A DNA stretch of 64,000 nt, from assembly GCF_003627075.1 (NCBI RefSeq), contig NZ_CP032630.1:1488001-1552000 (forward strand). The letters are read 5' to 3'. Positions 43,072-50,941 of the stretch are shown here, one piece after another (within the stretch, counting starts at the first letter, position 1; the number at the start of each line of letters is the position of its first letter). The DNA comes from Protaetiibacter intestinalis. GTDB taxonomy: Bacteria > Actinomycetota > Actinomycetes > Actinomycetales > Microbacteriaceae. A program made the translations under genes and the position numbers. Under the pieces are notes generated by a model. The model did not search any database. It was not told the origin of the DNA and worked only from the letters and a program-made list of their open reading frames with translations.

Positions 43072-46000
43072 CTACGCCACCTCGGGGTCTGCGCTCGCGT
43101 TCAACGCCCGCACGATCGCGACGAGCCCGTCGACCTCCGCCTCCGGGAAGAGCGACGCGGGCCCGGCGGGTGCGTGGTCGGTGAAGGGTGACTCGAAGAG
43201 CCGACCGGGTTCCATGACCCCGTTGCGGGTCAGTTCGTCGACGATGAGGGTGACGAACCGGATCTGGTCGAGTGTGAATCGGGTGTCGTCGAGGTACTGC
43301 GCAAACGCGTCCTGCACGGTGGCGCGGTCGAGCCCGACCAGCGAGCGGATGAACGCGCCCAGCCCCTCCGATTCCGCGCGAGCAAGCGCGCCGGCGTCGG
43401 CGCCCGCGGCGACGAGCATCCGTTCGAGCGCCTCGATGTCGCTGCGGGTGAGCGCGCGCCCGCGCCGGAGGCGCTGGAGGGCGAGGTCGTCGTCGTGTTC
43501 GCGCAGGTACGCGCGGGCTTTCGCGCGGAAGCGTTCGAAGTCGACGCCGGGGGTGAGGCCGGGCAGGGCGATCTCTTCCGCTTCGCCGAGCACGTCTTCG
43601 AGGTCGGCGTATACGGGGTCGCGGCGGGTTTTGGCGGGGATGCGGATGAGCCCCCGCAGTCGGATGCGCACCAGTTCGAGCTCGGCGAGGGCGACGTGCT
43701 GCCACCAGCCGTCGTCGGCGAGCTGTTCGAGCAGGGGGGCGTGCGCGGCGATGGCGGGGATCGCGGTGTTCGCGAGCAGCCAGTGCGCGATGTCTTGGAT
43801 GGTGGCGCGCAGTCGTTCCGCGTGCGCGTGGTCGCCGTCGAGCTGGGCGAGTTGGCGGCGCAGGATGAGCAGGTCGAAGCGTTTGGCGTCGTCGTCTTCG
43901 TCGCGCACCGCCGTGGGCAGCCCGGCGAGGGTGCTGGCGAGTTCTGCGTCGTCCGGGGTGAGCGCATCCCAGGCGCTGCGGGCCGCGAAGCGTTCGAGCG
44001 CCATCCGGTGCGGGCGCACGAGGAAGTTGTCGAGGTTCATGCCGGCGACGGCGTCGTGCAGCGTTGTGGCGGTCGCGTCGCGCAGTTGCGGGTCGTGGTC
44101 GTCGATGCCGACGAGGAGCGCGACGCGGGCCGCGAAGATCCGCTGGGTGAGCGAGGGTTGCACGCGGCCTTCGGAGCTCGGCAGGTCCTGGCTGAAGTAT
44201 TCGAGGTTGCCGCAGAAGTCGAACACCAGGAAGTCGCGTTTGTCGCGCCCTGGCCCGAACACGTCGGGGGAGAGGCGGGTGCCGCGCCCGATCATCTGCC
44301 AGAACTTCGACTTCGAGCGCACGGCTTTGAAGAACACCAGGTTGAGCACCTCGGGCACGTCGATGCCGGTGTCGAGCATGTCGACGCTGATGGCGATGTC
44401 GGGTTGTTTGGCGGGCTGCGAGAAGTCGTCGATGAGGGTTTGGGCGTACGCGGTCTGGTGGGTGATGACGCGCGCGGTCTTGCCGGCGAGCTCCGGGTAG
44501 GCGTGGTCGAAGCGCTGCTGGATGAATTCGGCGTGGCGCTGGTTGGCGGCGAAGATGATCGTCTTGCCGATGCGGTCGCCGCCTGCCACGTGGTGGCCGC
44601 GGGTGACGAGCGTTTCGAGCACCTTGTCGACGGTGTCTTCGTTGAACAGGAAGCGGTTCAGTTCGCCGGCGCCGATCTCGGTGGGGATTGCGCCGTCGTC
44701 GCCCCAGTCGAGCTGGTCCCACTGGTCTTTCTCGTCGTCGCTCAGCTCGTCGTAGCGGATGCCGTCGCGCACGAAGCTGAGGGGTACCGCGACCCCGCGC
44801 GGGGGAACGAGGTAGCCGTCGCGCACGGCCTCTTCGAGCGTGTACGCGTCGGTGGGCACGCCGTCTTCGAGGTGGAACAGCCGGTAGGTGTTGTGGTCGA
44901 CCTCGTCTTTCGGGGTGGCAGTGAGGCCGACGAGCATCGCGTCGAAGTAGTCGAAGATGGCCGCGTATTTGGCGTAGACGGAGCGGTGGGCTTCGTCGAT
45001 GACGATGAGGTCGAAGTGGCCCGGCCCGAACCGCCGCCCCGCATCGTCGGTCTCGTCGATGAGGTTCATCATCGTCGGGTAGGTGGAGACGTAGACGCGG
45101 CCTTCGGTCTGCTTCTCGGTGACGAGGTTGACGGTGGTGGTGCCCGGAAGGTGCGCGGTGAAGGCGTTGGCGGCCTGCGTGACGAGCGCGGCGCGGTCGG
45201 CGAGGAACAGTACGCGCTTGACCCATCCGCGTTCCTGCAGCTGTTTGACGAGCGCGATGACGGTGCGGGTCTTGCCGGAGCCGGTGGCCATCACGAGCAG
45301 GGCTTCGCGCTGTTTGCGGTCGAACGCGTCGCCGACAGCCGCGATGGCGCGCCGCTGGTAGGGCCGTTCGACGATCGCCGCGTCGATGGCGGCGGATGCG
45401 AGGGGCAGTCGGGTGGTGCGGCGTTGAATGGTGAGTTCGAGTTCGTCCGCCGTCATGAACCCGGCGACCTGGCGCGGGGGGTAGCCGGCGGCGTCATCCC
45501 ACAGCCAGTGCTGGTAGCCGTTGGTGGTGTAGATGACGGGCCGCCGCCCGGTCGTCGCCTGGAGTCGTTCGGCGTACAGTTCGGCCTGGCGTTGGCCGTC
45601 TTGGGGGCTGCGGCGGGTGCGTTTGGCTTCGACGACGGCGAGCGGCAGGCCGTCGGCGCCCCACAGCACGTAGTCGGCATAGCCGGTGCCGAGTGCGTTC
45701 GGCATCCCGGTCACCTCGTGCTCGACGGTTGCGACGCCCGCGTGCGGCCCGGGGGTGCCGGCGTCGCGGATCGTCCATCCGGCTTCCCGCAGCAGCAAGT
45801 CGATGAAGAGGTCGCGCGTGTCGTCTTCGCGCACGTCGAGGGGTGCGGGTGCTGCCGCGGCCTGTGCGGTGGCGATCTGTGCTTTGAGTTCGTCGATCTC
45901 GGCCGTGAGCTGGGCGTTCTGTTCCCGCAGTGCGGTGGCGGCCGCATCCTGTTGCTGGAAGCGGGCGAGCAGTTGCCGCACCTCGTTCGGGGTGAGCGGC

Positions 46001-46431
46001 GCTGCTTTCGCGGCGAGGGCCGGGTCGAACGGGGTTGCGGTGGGTGCGGCGGCCGGATGCGGCGAGTGGTGGGCGCTCGCCCACAGCATCAGCAGGTACA
46101 CCTCGCGCACGAGGCCGAGCGCGTCGCGCGGGGTCGGGGCGATCGTCTTGTGCACGGCGTCGTTGCCGAGCTTGCGCACGTAGTTGAGTTTCGCGGTGAC
46201 GGCGGGGCCGGTGCGGGCCGTGAGGGCGGGGGCGTTCGTCTTGGCCGCGAGGTCGTCTTTGTAGGGCAGCGGGAGGCTGAGCACCTTGTAGAGGTAGTCG
46301 ACGAGCAGTTCGACGGCCCGGCGACCGTAGATGCAGGCGGCCCGCGGGTCACTCGTGAGGTACGACTCGGCGCGTGCGCAGTCTTCGTGGAGGTGCGGGA
46401 TGCTCTGCCGCACGAACTCGAAATTGCCCAT
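43072..46431 (-). CDS. hsdR: Type I restriction enzyme, HsdR subunit
   Basis: A 1119-residue motor/nuclease subunit. Residues 1-120 form a DUF4145-like helical domain, then a predicted coiled coil (about 155-190). The nuclease has Asp253 in GYADYVLWG and Glu268-x-Lys270 in VVEAK. The superfamily 2 translocase follows: Walker A ATGSGKT (382-388), DEAH (479-482), TATPKDE and further motifs. The C-terminus carries the HsdR helical region. With HsdM and HsdS it cuts unmodified DNA after translocation. It is the last gene of the island, 13 bp after mrr. Confidence 0.93.
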   Translation of the reverse strand: MGNFEFVRQSIPHLHEDCARAESYLTSDPRAACIYGRRAVELLVDYLYKVLSLPLPYKDDLAAKTNAPALTARTGPAVTAKLNYVRKLGNDAVHKTIAPTPRDALGLVREVYLLMLWASAHHSPHPAAAPTATPFDPALAAKAAPLTPNEVRQLLARFQQQDAAATALREQNAQLTAEIDELKAQIATAQAAAAPAPLDVREDDTRDLFIDLLLREAGWTIRDAGTPGPHAGVATVEHEVTGMPNALGTGYADYVLWGADGLPLAVVEAKRTRRSPQDGQRQAELYAERLQATTGRRPVIYTTNGYQHWLWDDAAGYPPRQVAGFMTADELELTIQRRTTRLPLASAAIDAAIVERPYQRRAIAAVGDAFDRKQREALLVMATGSGKTRTVIALVKQLQERGWVKRVLFLADRAALVTQAANAFTAHLPGTTTVNLVTEKQTEGRVYVSTYPTMMNLIDETDDAGRRFGPGHFDLIVIDEAHRSVYAKYAAIFDYFDAMLVGLTATPKDEVDHNTYRLFHLEDGVPTDAYTLEEAVRDGYLVPPRGVAVPLSFVRDGIRYDELSDDEKDQWDQLDWGDDGAIPTEIGAGELNRFLFNEDTVDKVLETLVTRGHHVAGGDRIGKTIIFAANQRHAEFIQQRFDHAYPELAGKTARVITHQTAYAQTLIDDFSQPAKQPDIAISVDMLDTGIDVPEVLNLVFFKAVRSKSKFWQMIGRGTRLSPDVFGPGRDKRDFLVFDFCGNLEYFSQDLPSSEGRVQPSLTQRIFAARVALLVGIDDHDPQLRDATATTLHDAVAGMNLDNFLVRPHRMALERFAARSAWDALTPDDAELASTLAGLPTAVRDEDDDAKRFDLLILRRQLAQLDGDHAHAERLRATIQDIAHWLLANTAIPAIAAHAPLLEQLADDGWWQHVALAELELVRIRLRGLIRIPAKTRRDPVYADLEDVLGEAEEIALPGLTPGVDFERFRAKARAYLREHDDDLALQRLRRGRALTRSDIEALERMLVAAGADAGALARAESEGLGAFIRSLVGLDRATVQDAFAQYLDDTRFTLDQIRFVTLIVDELTRNGVMEPGRLFESPFTDHAPAGPASLFPEAEVDGLVAIVRALNASADPEVA

Positions 46432-46444
46432 CTGAGGTCGCGGC

Positions 46445-47389
46445 CTACTCGAAGAAGTCCTCGTTGAGGCGGACGATCTCGACGGCGCGATCGACTTCGA
46501 CCCCGACTCGATGCTTGATCATGAGTTCCGCAAGGCGGAGCCCATCAACGAGCGCGATGTCATGGGAGACGCGCTCGGCGGCTTCGATGGCGCCATCGGC
46601 GAATCGGCTGGTTGTGAAGAAGACGCCTGTTGCTGCGCCTCTCGTCGCGAGTGCTCCGACGAACTCCTGGACTGCGGGCCGCCCGACTGTAGCGTCGGCG
46701 TACCGCTTGGCCTGGATGTAGATACGGCTGAGGCCGAGCTCGTCGCGGTCAACGACGCCGTCGATTCCGCTGTCTCCGGGCCCCCTCAGCTTGGAAAGCT
46801 GACCTTCCCGCCCGTAACCCATTTTGACGAGGAGTTGACGCACCACGCGCTCGAAGAACCTCGGGTCACCTTCCTTGAGGCGGGTGAGGAGCTGTGTCTT
46901 GATGTCCTCCTCGACCTCACTAATCGCGTCGTCGATCCGCTCGTCGGGTGTCTGCGCGTCAGTCGTGTGATCGTCGATCTCGCCTGTGGTTGCAATGCGA
47001 ATGTCGCCCGACCGTATTCGACGTCTTGGCACATACTCGTCCCACGCCGGGAGGGCCTCGAGGTCAGCCTTGGTGAACCCAGCAGGGTGATCGGCCAGGA
47101 ACGTACGGCCTGCATCGGTGATGCGAAACACCCCGCGGCGGATCGACTCGATCAAGCGAGCGCGGGTCAGCTCCGACTTCGCCCAGCCGACCCTGTTCTC
47201 CGCCGCATAGTGACCCGAGGTACCGTACTGGAGTTCTCGCAGCTCTTGGCTGACTCCTGCCGCGTCGAGGGTCGCCACGACGAGGTCCTGCCGGGTCCAT
47301 TCGTTGCCATCTGCGATCACTTGCAAGAGCGGAAGCGCGAGTTGGCCATGCTGGGGGATACCGGCGTCGGTGAGGTTGATGTCCGTCAT
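46445..47389 (-). CDS. mrr: Mrr-family restriction endonuclease
   Basis: A 314-residue protein with an N-terminal winged-helix Mrr domain (about 10-100, GHYAAENRVGWAKSELTRARLIE) and a C-terminal Mrr nuclease (about 170-290). The catalytic set is Asp210 in GDSGIDGVVD and Gln226-x-Lys228 in YIQAKRY, a standard Mrr variant of the PD-(D/E)XK fold. Mrr enzymes cut methylated or foreign DNA. Codon use is noticeably less GC-rich than in the chromosome. It sits between hepT and hsdR, inside a type I system, as a further defence layer. Confidence 0.9.
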   Translation of the reverse strand: MTDINLTDAGIPQHGQLALPLLQVIADGNEWTRQDLVVATLDAAGVSQELRELQYGTSGHYAAENRVGWAKSELTRARLIESIRRGVFRITDAGRTFLADHPAGFTKADLEALPAWDEYVPRRRIRSGDIRIATTGEIDDHTTDAQTPDERIDDAISEVEEDIKTQLLTRLKEGDPRFFERVVRQLLVKMGYGREGQLSKLRGPGDSGIDGVVDRDELGLSRIYIQAKRYADATVGRPAVQEFVGALATRGAATGVFFTTSRFADGAIEAAERVSHDIALVDGLRLAELMIKHRVGVEVDRAVEIVRLNEDFFE

Positions 47390-47419
47390 GACCCTGCCCT
47401 TGCGCCCGTGATGTTCATG

Positions 47420-47791
47420 TCAGCCTCTCTCGGTGAGAATGCGTTGCACGGCGGCGAGGTCGACGGGCACGTCGTTCTCGACCGTGTTCCAGAGGGTGTG
47501 CCAGTCGATGCTGTCGCCGTAGATGTGGCCGATCTTGTCGCGGGTTCCCATGAGGGCGCGCCAGCGCACCGCGGGGTGCGCCGCACGGAAGGTGTCGGGC
47601 AGGTCTTTCGCGGCGTTGCCGATCTGGATGAGCGCGGCGAGCGCGGCGTAGCGGTTGACGAAGTCGGTGCCGAGGAAGGCGTCGCGGCCGCGCCCGGCGA
47701 GGTCGACGCATTCGGCGAGGTGGCGTTCGATGGCGCCGAGGTTCGCGTCGATTCGGCCGTCGCGGTCGGCCGCTTTCGGGTCGACGCTCAT
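47420..47791 (-). CDS. hepT: HepT-like toxin
   Basis: A 123-residue helical HEPN-fold protein (DUF86/HepT). The active-site motif R-x4-H-x-Y is intact: Arg84, His89, Tyr91 in RDKIGHIY. In the MntA-HepT system the toxin acts as an RNase and is neutralised when MntA adds AMP to the Tyr of this motif. Start overlaps the antitoxin stop (ATGA). Confidence 0.88.
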   Translation of the reverse strand: MSVDPKAADRDGRIDANLGAIERHLAECVDLAGRGRDAFLGTDFVNRYAALAALIQIGNAAKDLPDTFRAAHPAVRWRALMGTRDKIGHIYGDSIDWHTLWNTVENDVPVDLAAVQRILTERG

Positions 47792-48240
47792 GCGGCGCTC
47801 GTGGGGCGCAGCTCGACGGCGGTGGCGAGCATCTCGGCGGATGCGGTGCGTGCCGACAGCACCTCGACCTCGACGCCGAGCAGCTGCGCGACTTCGTCTT
47901 CCAGGTGGAACAGGTCGAAGAGCGAGGTGGTGGGGGCGGGGTCGACGAGCAGGTCGAGGTCGGAGTCGACGGTGTCGCGCCCTTTGGCGACGGAGCCGAT
48001 CACCCGCACGCGGGTGGCGCCGTTGCGTTCGGCGATCTGCAGCACCTCGGCCTCGTGCCCGCGCAGCGCCTCGGAGGGTGTGGGGCGCATGGCGGCGATC
48101 AGCCGCTCGCGTACCTCGGGGGAGGGCACTTTGGCGCCCGACTCGTATGCCGCGATGTTGGGTCGCGCGGTGCCGGCGCGCGCCGCCAGCTCGGCCTGGG
48201 TGAGCCCCGCCGCGAGCCGCATCGCCCGAATCTCGGTCAT
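47788..48240 (-). CDS. mntA: MntA-like antitoxin with helix-turn-helix
   Basis: A 150-residue fusion. Residues 1-50 are an XRE-type helix-turn-helix (RLAAGLTQAELAARAGTARPNIAAYE), and residues 60-150 a minimal nucleotidyltransferase with the exact G82-S83-x10-D94-x-D96 motif (IGSVAKGRDTVDSDLDLLVD). It should AMPylate and silence the HepT partner and, through its helix-turn-helix, repress its own promoter. An AT-rich palindrome ends at the start codon. The pair lies between hsdS and mrr on the same strand. Confidence 0.88.
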   Translation of the reverse strand: MTEIRAMRLAAGLTQAELAARAGTARPNIAAYESGAKVPSPEVRERLIAAMRPTPSEALRGHEAEVLQIAERNGATRVRVIGSVAKGRDTVDSDLDLLVDPAPTTSLFDLFHLEDEVAQLLGVEVEVLSARTASAEMLATAVELRPTSAA

Positions 48241-48254
48241 GTATATGAATATAC
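48241..48254. promoter_or_regulatory. AT-rich palindrome at the antitoxin start
   Basis: GTATATGAATATAC has 6-bp perfect arms with a 2-bp centre and abuts the ATG of the mntA-like gene. In a high-GC region such an AT-rich palindrome is likely the promoter -10 region and operator of the toxin-antitoxin pair, making a leaderless message controlled by the antitoxin. Confidence 0.65.
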
Positions 48255-48273
48255 GGATGCCGCGACCGTGTGC

Positions 48274-49434
48274 CTAGAGTCCGCCCGAGAACGCGCGCGA
48301 CTGCAGCGACGCGAACAGCTCGTCGTCGGCCGCGAGCGCCCGCTCGACGCGGGCGCGCTCGGCGTCGATCGCGGCGGCGCGTGCGGCGAATGCGTCCTGC
48401 TCGGCGAGTGGAGGAACGAGCATCGGGAATCGGGACAGCTGGCCCTTGTTGATCGTCGCTATGCCGGTGGTCTGCTTTGCGACCTTGAGGAAGTAGCTCC
48501 GGCCTGAGGGGGAGCTGATGTAAGCGGCCGCGAAATCCGAGCGCAGGTCGGTTGTGATCCGAACCCTGAATATGTGGTTCTGGTGAATCGCAAGCGGGAT
48601 CTCGTTTCGCCAGACGGTGCCGCGGCCGAGCTTGTCCGGGTCGCCACCCTCAGTGAGCACCAGATCTCCATCCACAAGACGGAACCGTTCGATCTCATCA
48701 GTGGTAGCGGGGATCGTCTTGACCGTGTCCAGCGCCAGCGCTCCGGCCTGAACGTTCGCCACGGCCAAGTACGGAACCTCGATAGTGGGGCCGGTGGTTT
48801 TCCTCCCCTTTGTCACCCCTGAGGTGATCTCAGCGAGGTCGCCGAGATGCTGTGTCGGCGATGAGGACCCTCCGAAAAGGTCGCGGAAGGTTGCCAAGGT
48901 CAGCGAGCCGAGCTGGGTGAGCAGCGCCCGGCGCTTGGCGCGAATCGAGTCGGCGGCGTCGAGGATCGCGGCGATCCGCCGCTGCTCGTCGAGCGGCGGC
49001 ATCACGAACTGAAGATCGCGCAGGAAGGCGGCCGGGACACGACGTTGTCCCGCGCTCCCGGTCATCCGTGCTGCGCCGGTCATACGCACTCCAGGCTGCC
49101 GAAGGAGATGCAGGGCGAAGCGTCGGTCCAGCCGTTCACCCGGGCGAATCACATGGAACTCGGTCGAGCCGACCCCTATCGCATGATCGAGTTCGGCGAT
49201 GCCAACTTTTCCGTTCTCCCAGGACGGCGTGATTCTTGCTGCTAGGAGGTCCGCATTCTCGAACACGGTGTAGCCCTTGGACACATCAGCGAACCGACGT
49301 GAGCGCAGCGGAATCGCACAAGCGCTGATCGCGTCCAACTCAGCGAGGCCGACGAACGAGACTTGTTGCTCGGGCGGCACGGGACGCGCTGGCGGGTTTA
49401 TCTCGGCAACCTCGCCAAGCGTGACGACCGTCAC
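48274..49434 (-). CDS. hsdS: Type I restriction enzyme, HsdS specificity subunit
   Basis: A 386-residue subunit with two target-recognition domains, each followed by a conserved helical spacer: VMPPLDEQRRIAAILDAADSIRAKRRALL (about 140-170) and VPPLAEQDAFAARAAAIDAERARVER (about 340-365). The two recognition domains set the two halves of the bipartite target, which cannot be read from sequence. GC is lower in the recognition domains, as expected for shuffled modules. It overlaps hsdM (ATGA). Confidence 0.93.
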   Translation of the reverse strand: MTVVTLGEVAEINPPARPVPPEQQVSFVGLAELDAISACAIPLRSRRFADVSKGYTVFENADLLAARITPSWENGKVGIAELDHAIGVGSTEFHVIRPGERLDRRFALHLLRQPGVRMTGAARMTGSAGQRRVPAAFLRDLQFVMPPLDEQRRIAAILDAADSIRAKRRALLTQLGSLTLATFRDLFGGSSSPTQHLGDLAEITSGVTKGRKTTGPTIEVPYLAVANVQAGALALDTVKTIPATTDEIERFRLVDGDLVLTEGGDPDKLGRGTVWRNEIPLAIHQNHIFRVRITTDLRSDFAAAYISSPSGRSYFLKVAKQTTGIATINKGQLSRFPMLVPPLAEQDAFAARAAAIDAERARVERALAADDELFASLQSRAFSGGL

Positions 49435-50888
49435 CCGAGCATCGCCTTCAGCTCAGCGACGCCCGCCTCGATCTCGGCGTTCAGTGTCTCGATGTCGGCG
49501 AGGATGTCGAGCGGGTTGCGGTGCTCGACCTCCTCGTGCACGATCTCGCGGTAGCGGTTGAGCGAGAGGTCGTAGCCCTGGGCGGCGATCTCCGCCTTCG
49601 GCACGGTGAACGACTGCTCGGTGCGGGCGCGGTCGCGCTCGGCGCCGACGCGCTCCGGCCAGCGGGCGAGCGCATCCGGCAGGTCGTTCGCGTCGACCGG
49701 CATCCGCTTGTCGTCGAGGCTGAAGCCGTCGGCGCGCACGTCGTAGAACCACACCTCGTCGGTACCACCCGAATCGGTGCGCTGGAAGAACAGGACCGCC
49801 GTCGACACCCCCGCATACGGTCGGAAGACACCCGACGGCAGCTTCACCACTGCATCCAGCTTCTGCTCCTCCACGAGCGCCCTGCGTAGCGCCTTGTGGG
49901 CGGTCGACGAACCGAACAGCACGCCATCCGGCACGATCACCGCGGCACGCCCACCCGGCTTCAGCAGCTTGAGGAACAGTGCCAGAAACAGCAGCTCCGT
50001 CTTCTTCGTCTTCACCACCCGGGTGAGATCCTTCGCGATGCCGTCCGCATCCAGCGAGCCCGCGAACGGCGGGTTCGCCAGGATCAGCGTGTACTTTGCG
50101 GCGTCGCCCGACGCCGACTCCGACAGCGAATCCTGGTAGCGGATGTCGGGCGCCTCCACCCCGTGCATGAGCATGTTCATGCTGCCGATGCGCAGCATCG
50201 TCGAATCGAAGTCGTAGCCGTGGAACATGCTGCGGTGGAAGTGCTCACGCTGGGTCGCATCCAGCAGCGCCTCCGGATGCCGCTCCCGCAGGAACTCGCT
50301 CGCCGCCACCAGGAACCCGGCCGTGCCGCAGGCAGGGTCGACGATCTCGTCAGCCGGCGTCGGCGCCATCAGCTCCACCATGAACTGGATGATGTGGCGC
50401 GGGGTGCGGAACTGCCCGTTCACGCCCGCCGAGGCGATCTTCCCGAGCAGGTACTCGTAGAGGTCGCCGTTGGTGTCGCGGTCGTTCATCGGCAAGGCGT
50501 CGACCATGTCGACTACGCGCGAAAGCAGGGCGGGCGTCGGGATGGTGAAGCGCGCATCCTTCATCTGCTGCGAATACGTGGAGCCGTCGCCACCGAGCTC
50601 ACGCAGCAACGGGAACACCCGCTCGCCGACCGTGCGGAACATCGCCTCCGGTTCGGTGTTCTTGAACACGCTCCACCGCAGTTCCTGCTGAGCGGCGTCG
50701 AAGTACAGCGGCTCGGGCTTGCCGGTCACGCGTGCCTTCTGCTCGGCCCGGGTGGTGAGGTCGTCGAGACGGCGGATGAACAGCAGGTAGGTGATCTGCT
50801 CGATCACCTCCAGCGGGTTGCTGATGCCGCCCGACCAGAAGGCGTCCCAGACGCGGTCGACTCTGCTTTTCAGCTCACCGGTGATCAC
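49431..50888 (-). CDS. hsdM: Type I restriction enzyme, HsdM methyltransferase
   Basis: A 485-residue N6-adenine methyltransferase. AdoMet-binding motif I is DPACGTAGF (residues 184-192) and the catalytic motif IV is NPPF (272-275). The N-terminal HsdM domain (LKSRVDRVWDAFWSGG, YLLFIRRLDD) is complete. It is the first gene of the island operon and starts 55 bp from the end of the LuxR-type gene on the same strand. Confidence 0.95.
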   Translation of the reverse strand: MITGELKSRVDRVWDAFWSGGISNPLEVIEQITYLLFIRRLDDLTTRAEQKARVTGKPEPLYFDAAQQELRWSVFKNTEPEAMFRTVGERVFPLLRELGGDGSTYSQQMKDARFTIPTPALLSRVVDMVDALPMNDRDTNGDLYEYLLGKIASAGVNGQFRTPRHIIQFMVELMAPTPADEIVDPACGTAGFLVAASEFLRERHPEALLDATQREHFHRSMFHGYDFDSTMLRIGSMNMLMHGVEAPDIRYQDSLSESASGDAAKYTLILANPPFAGSLDADGIAKDLTRVVKTKKTELLFLALFLKLLKPGGRAAVIVPDGVLFGSSTAHKALRRALVEEQKLDAVVKLPSGVFRPYAGVSTAVLFFQRTDSGGTDEVWFYDVRADGFSLDDKRMPVDANDLPDALARWPERVGAERDRARTEQSFTVPKAEIAAQGYDLSLNRYREIVHEEVEHRNPLDILADIETLNAEIEAGVAELKAMLG

Positions 50889-50941
50889 CCCGGCAGCCTA
50901 TGACGGCTGTGGTGGGTAGTGCGTCCCGCGCAGGTCCCCCC

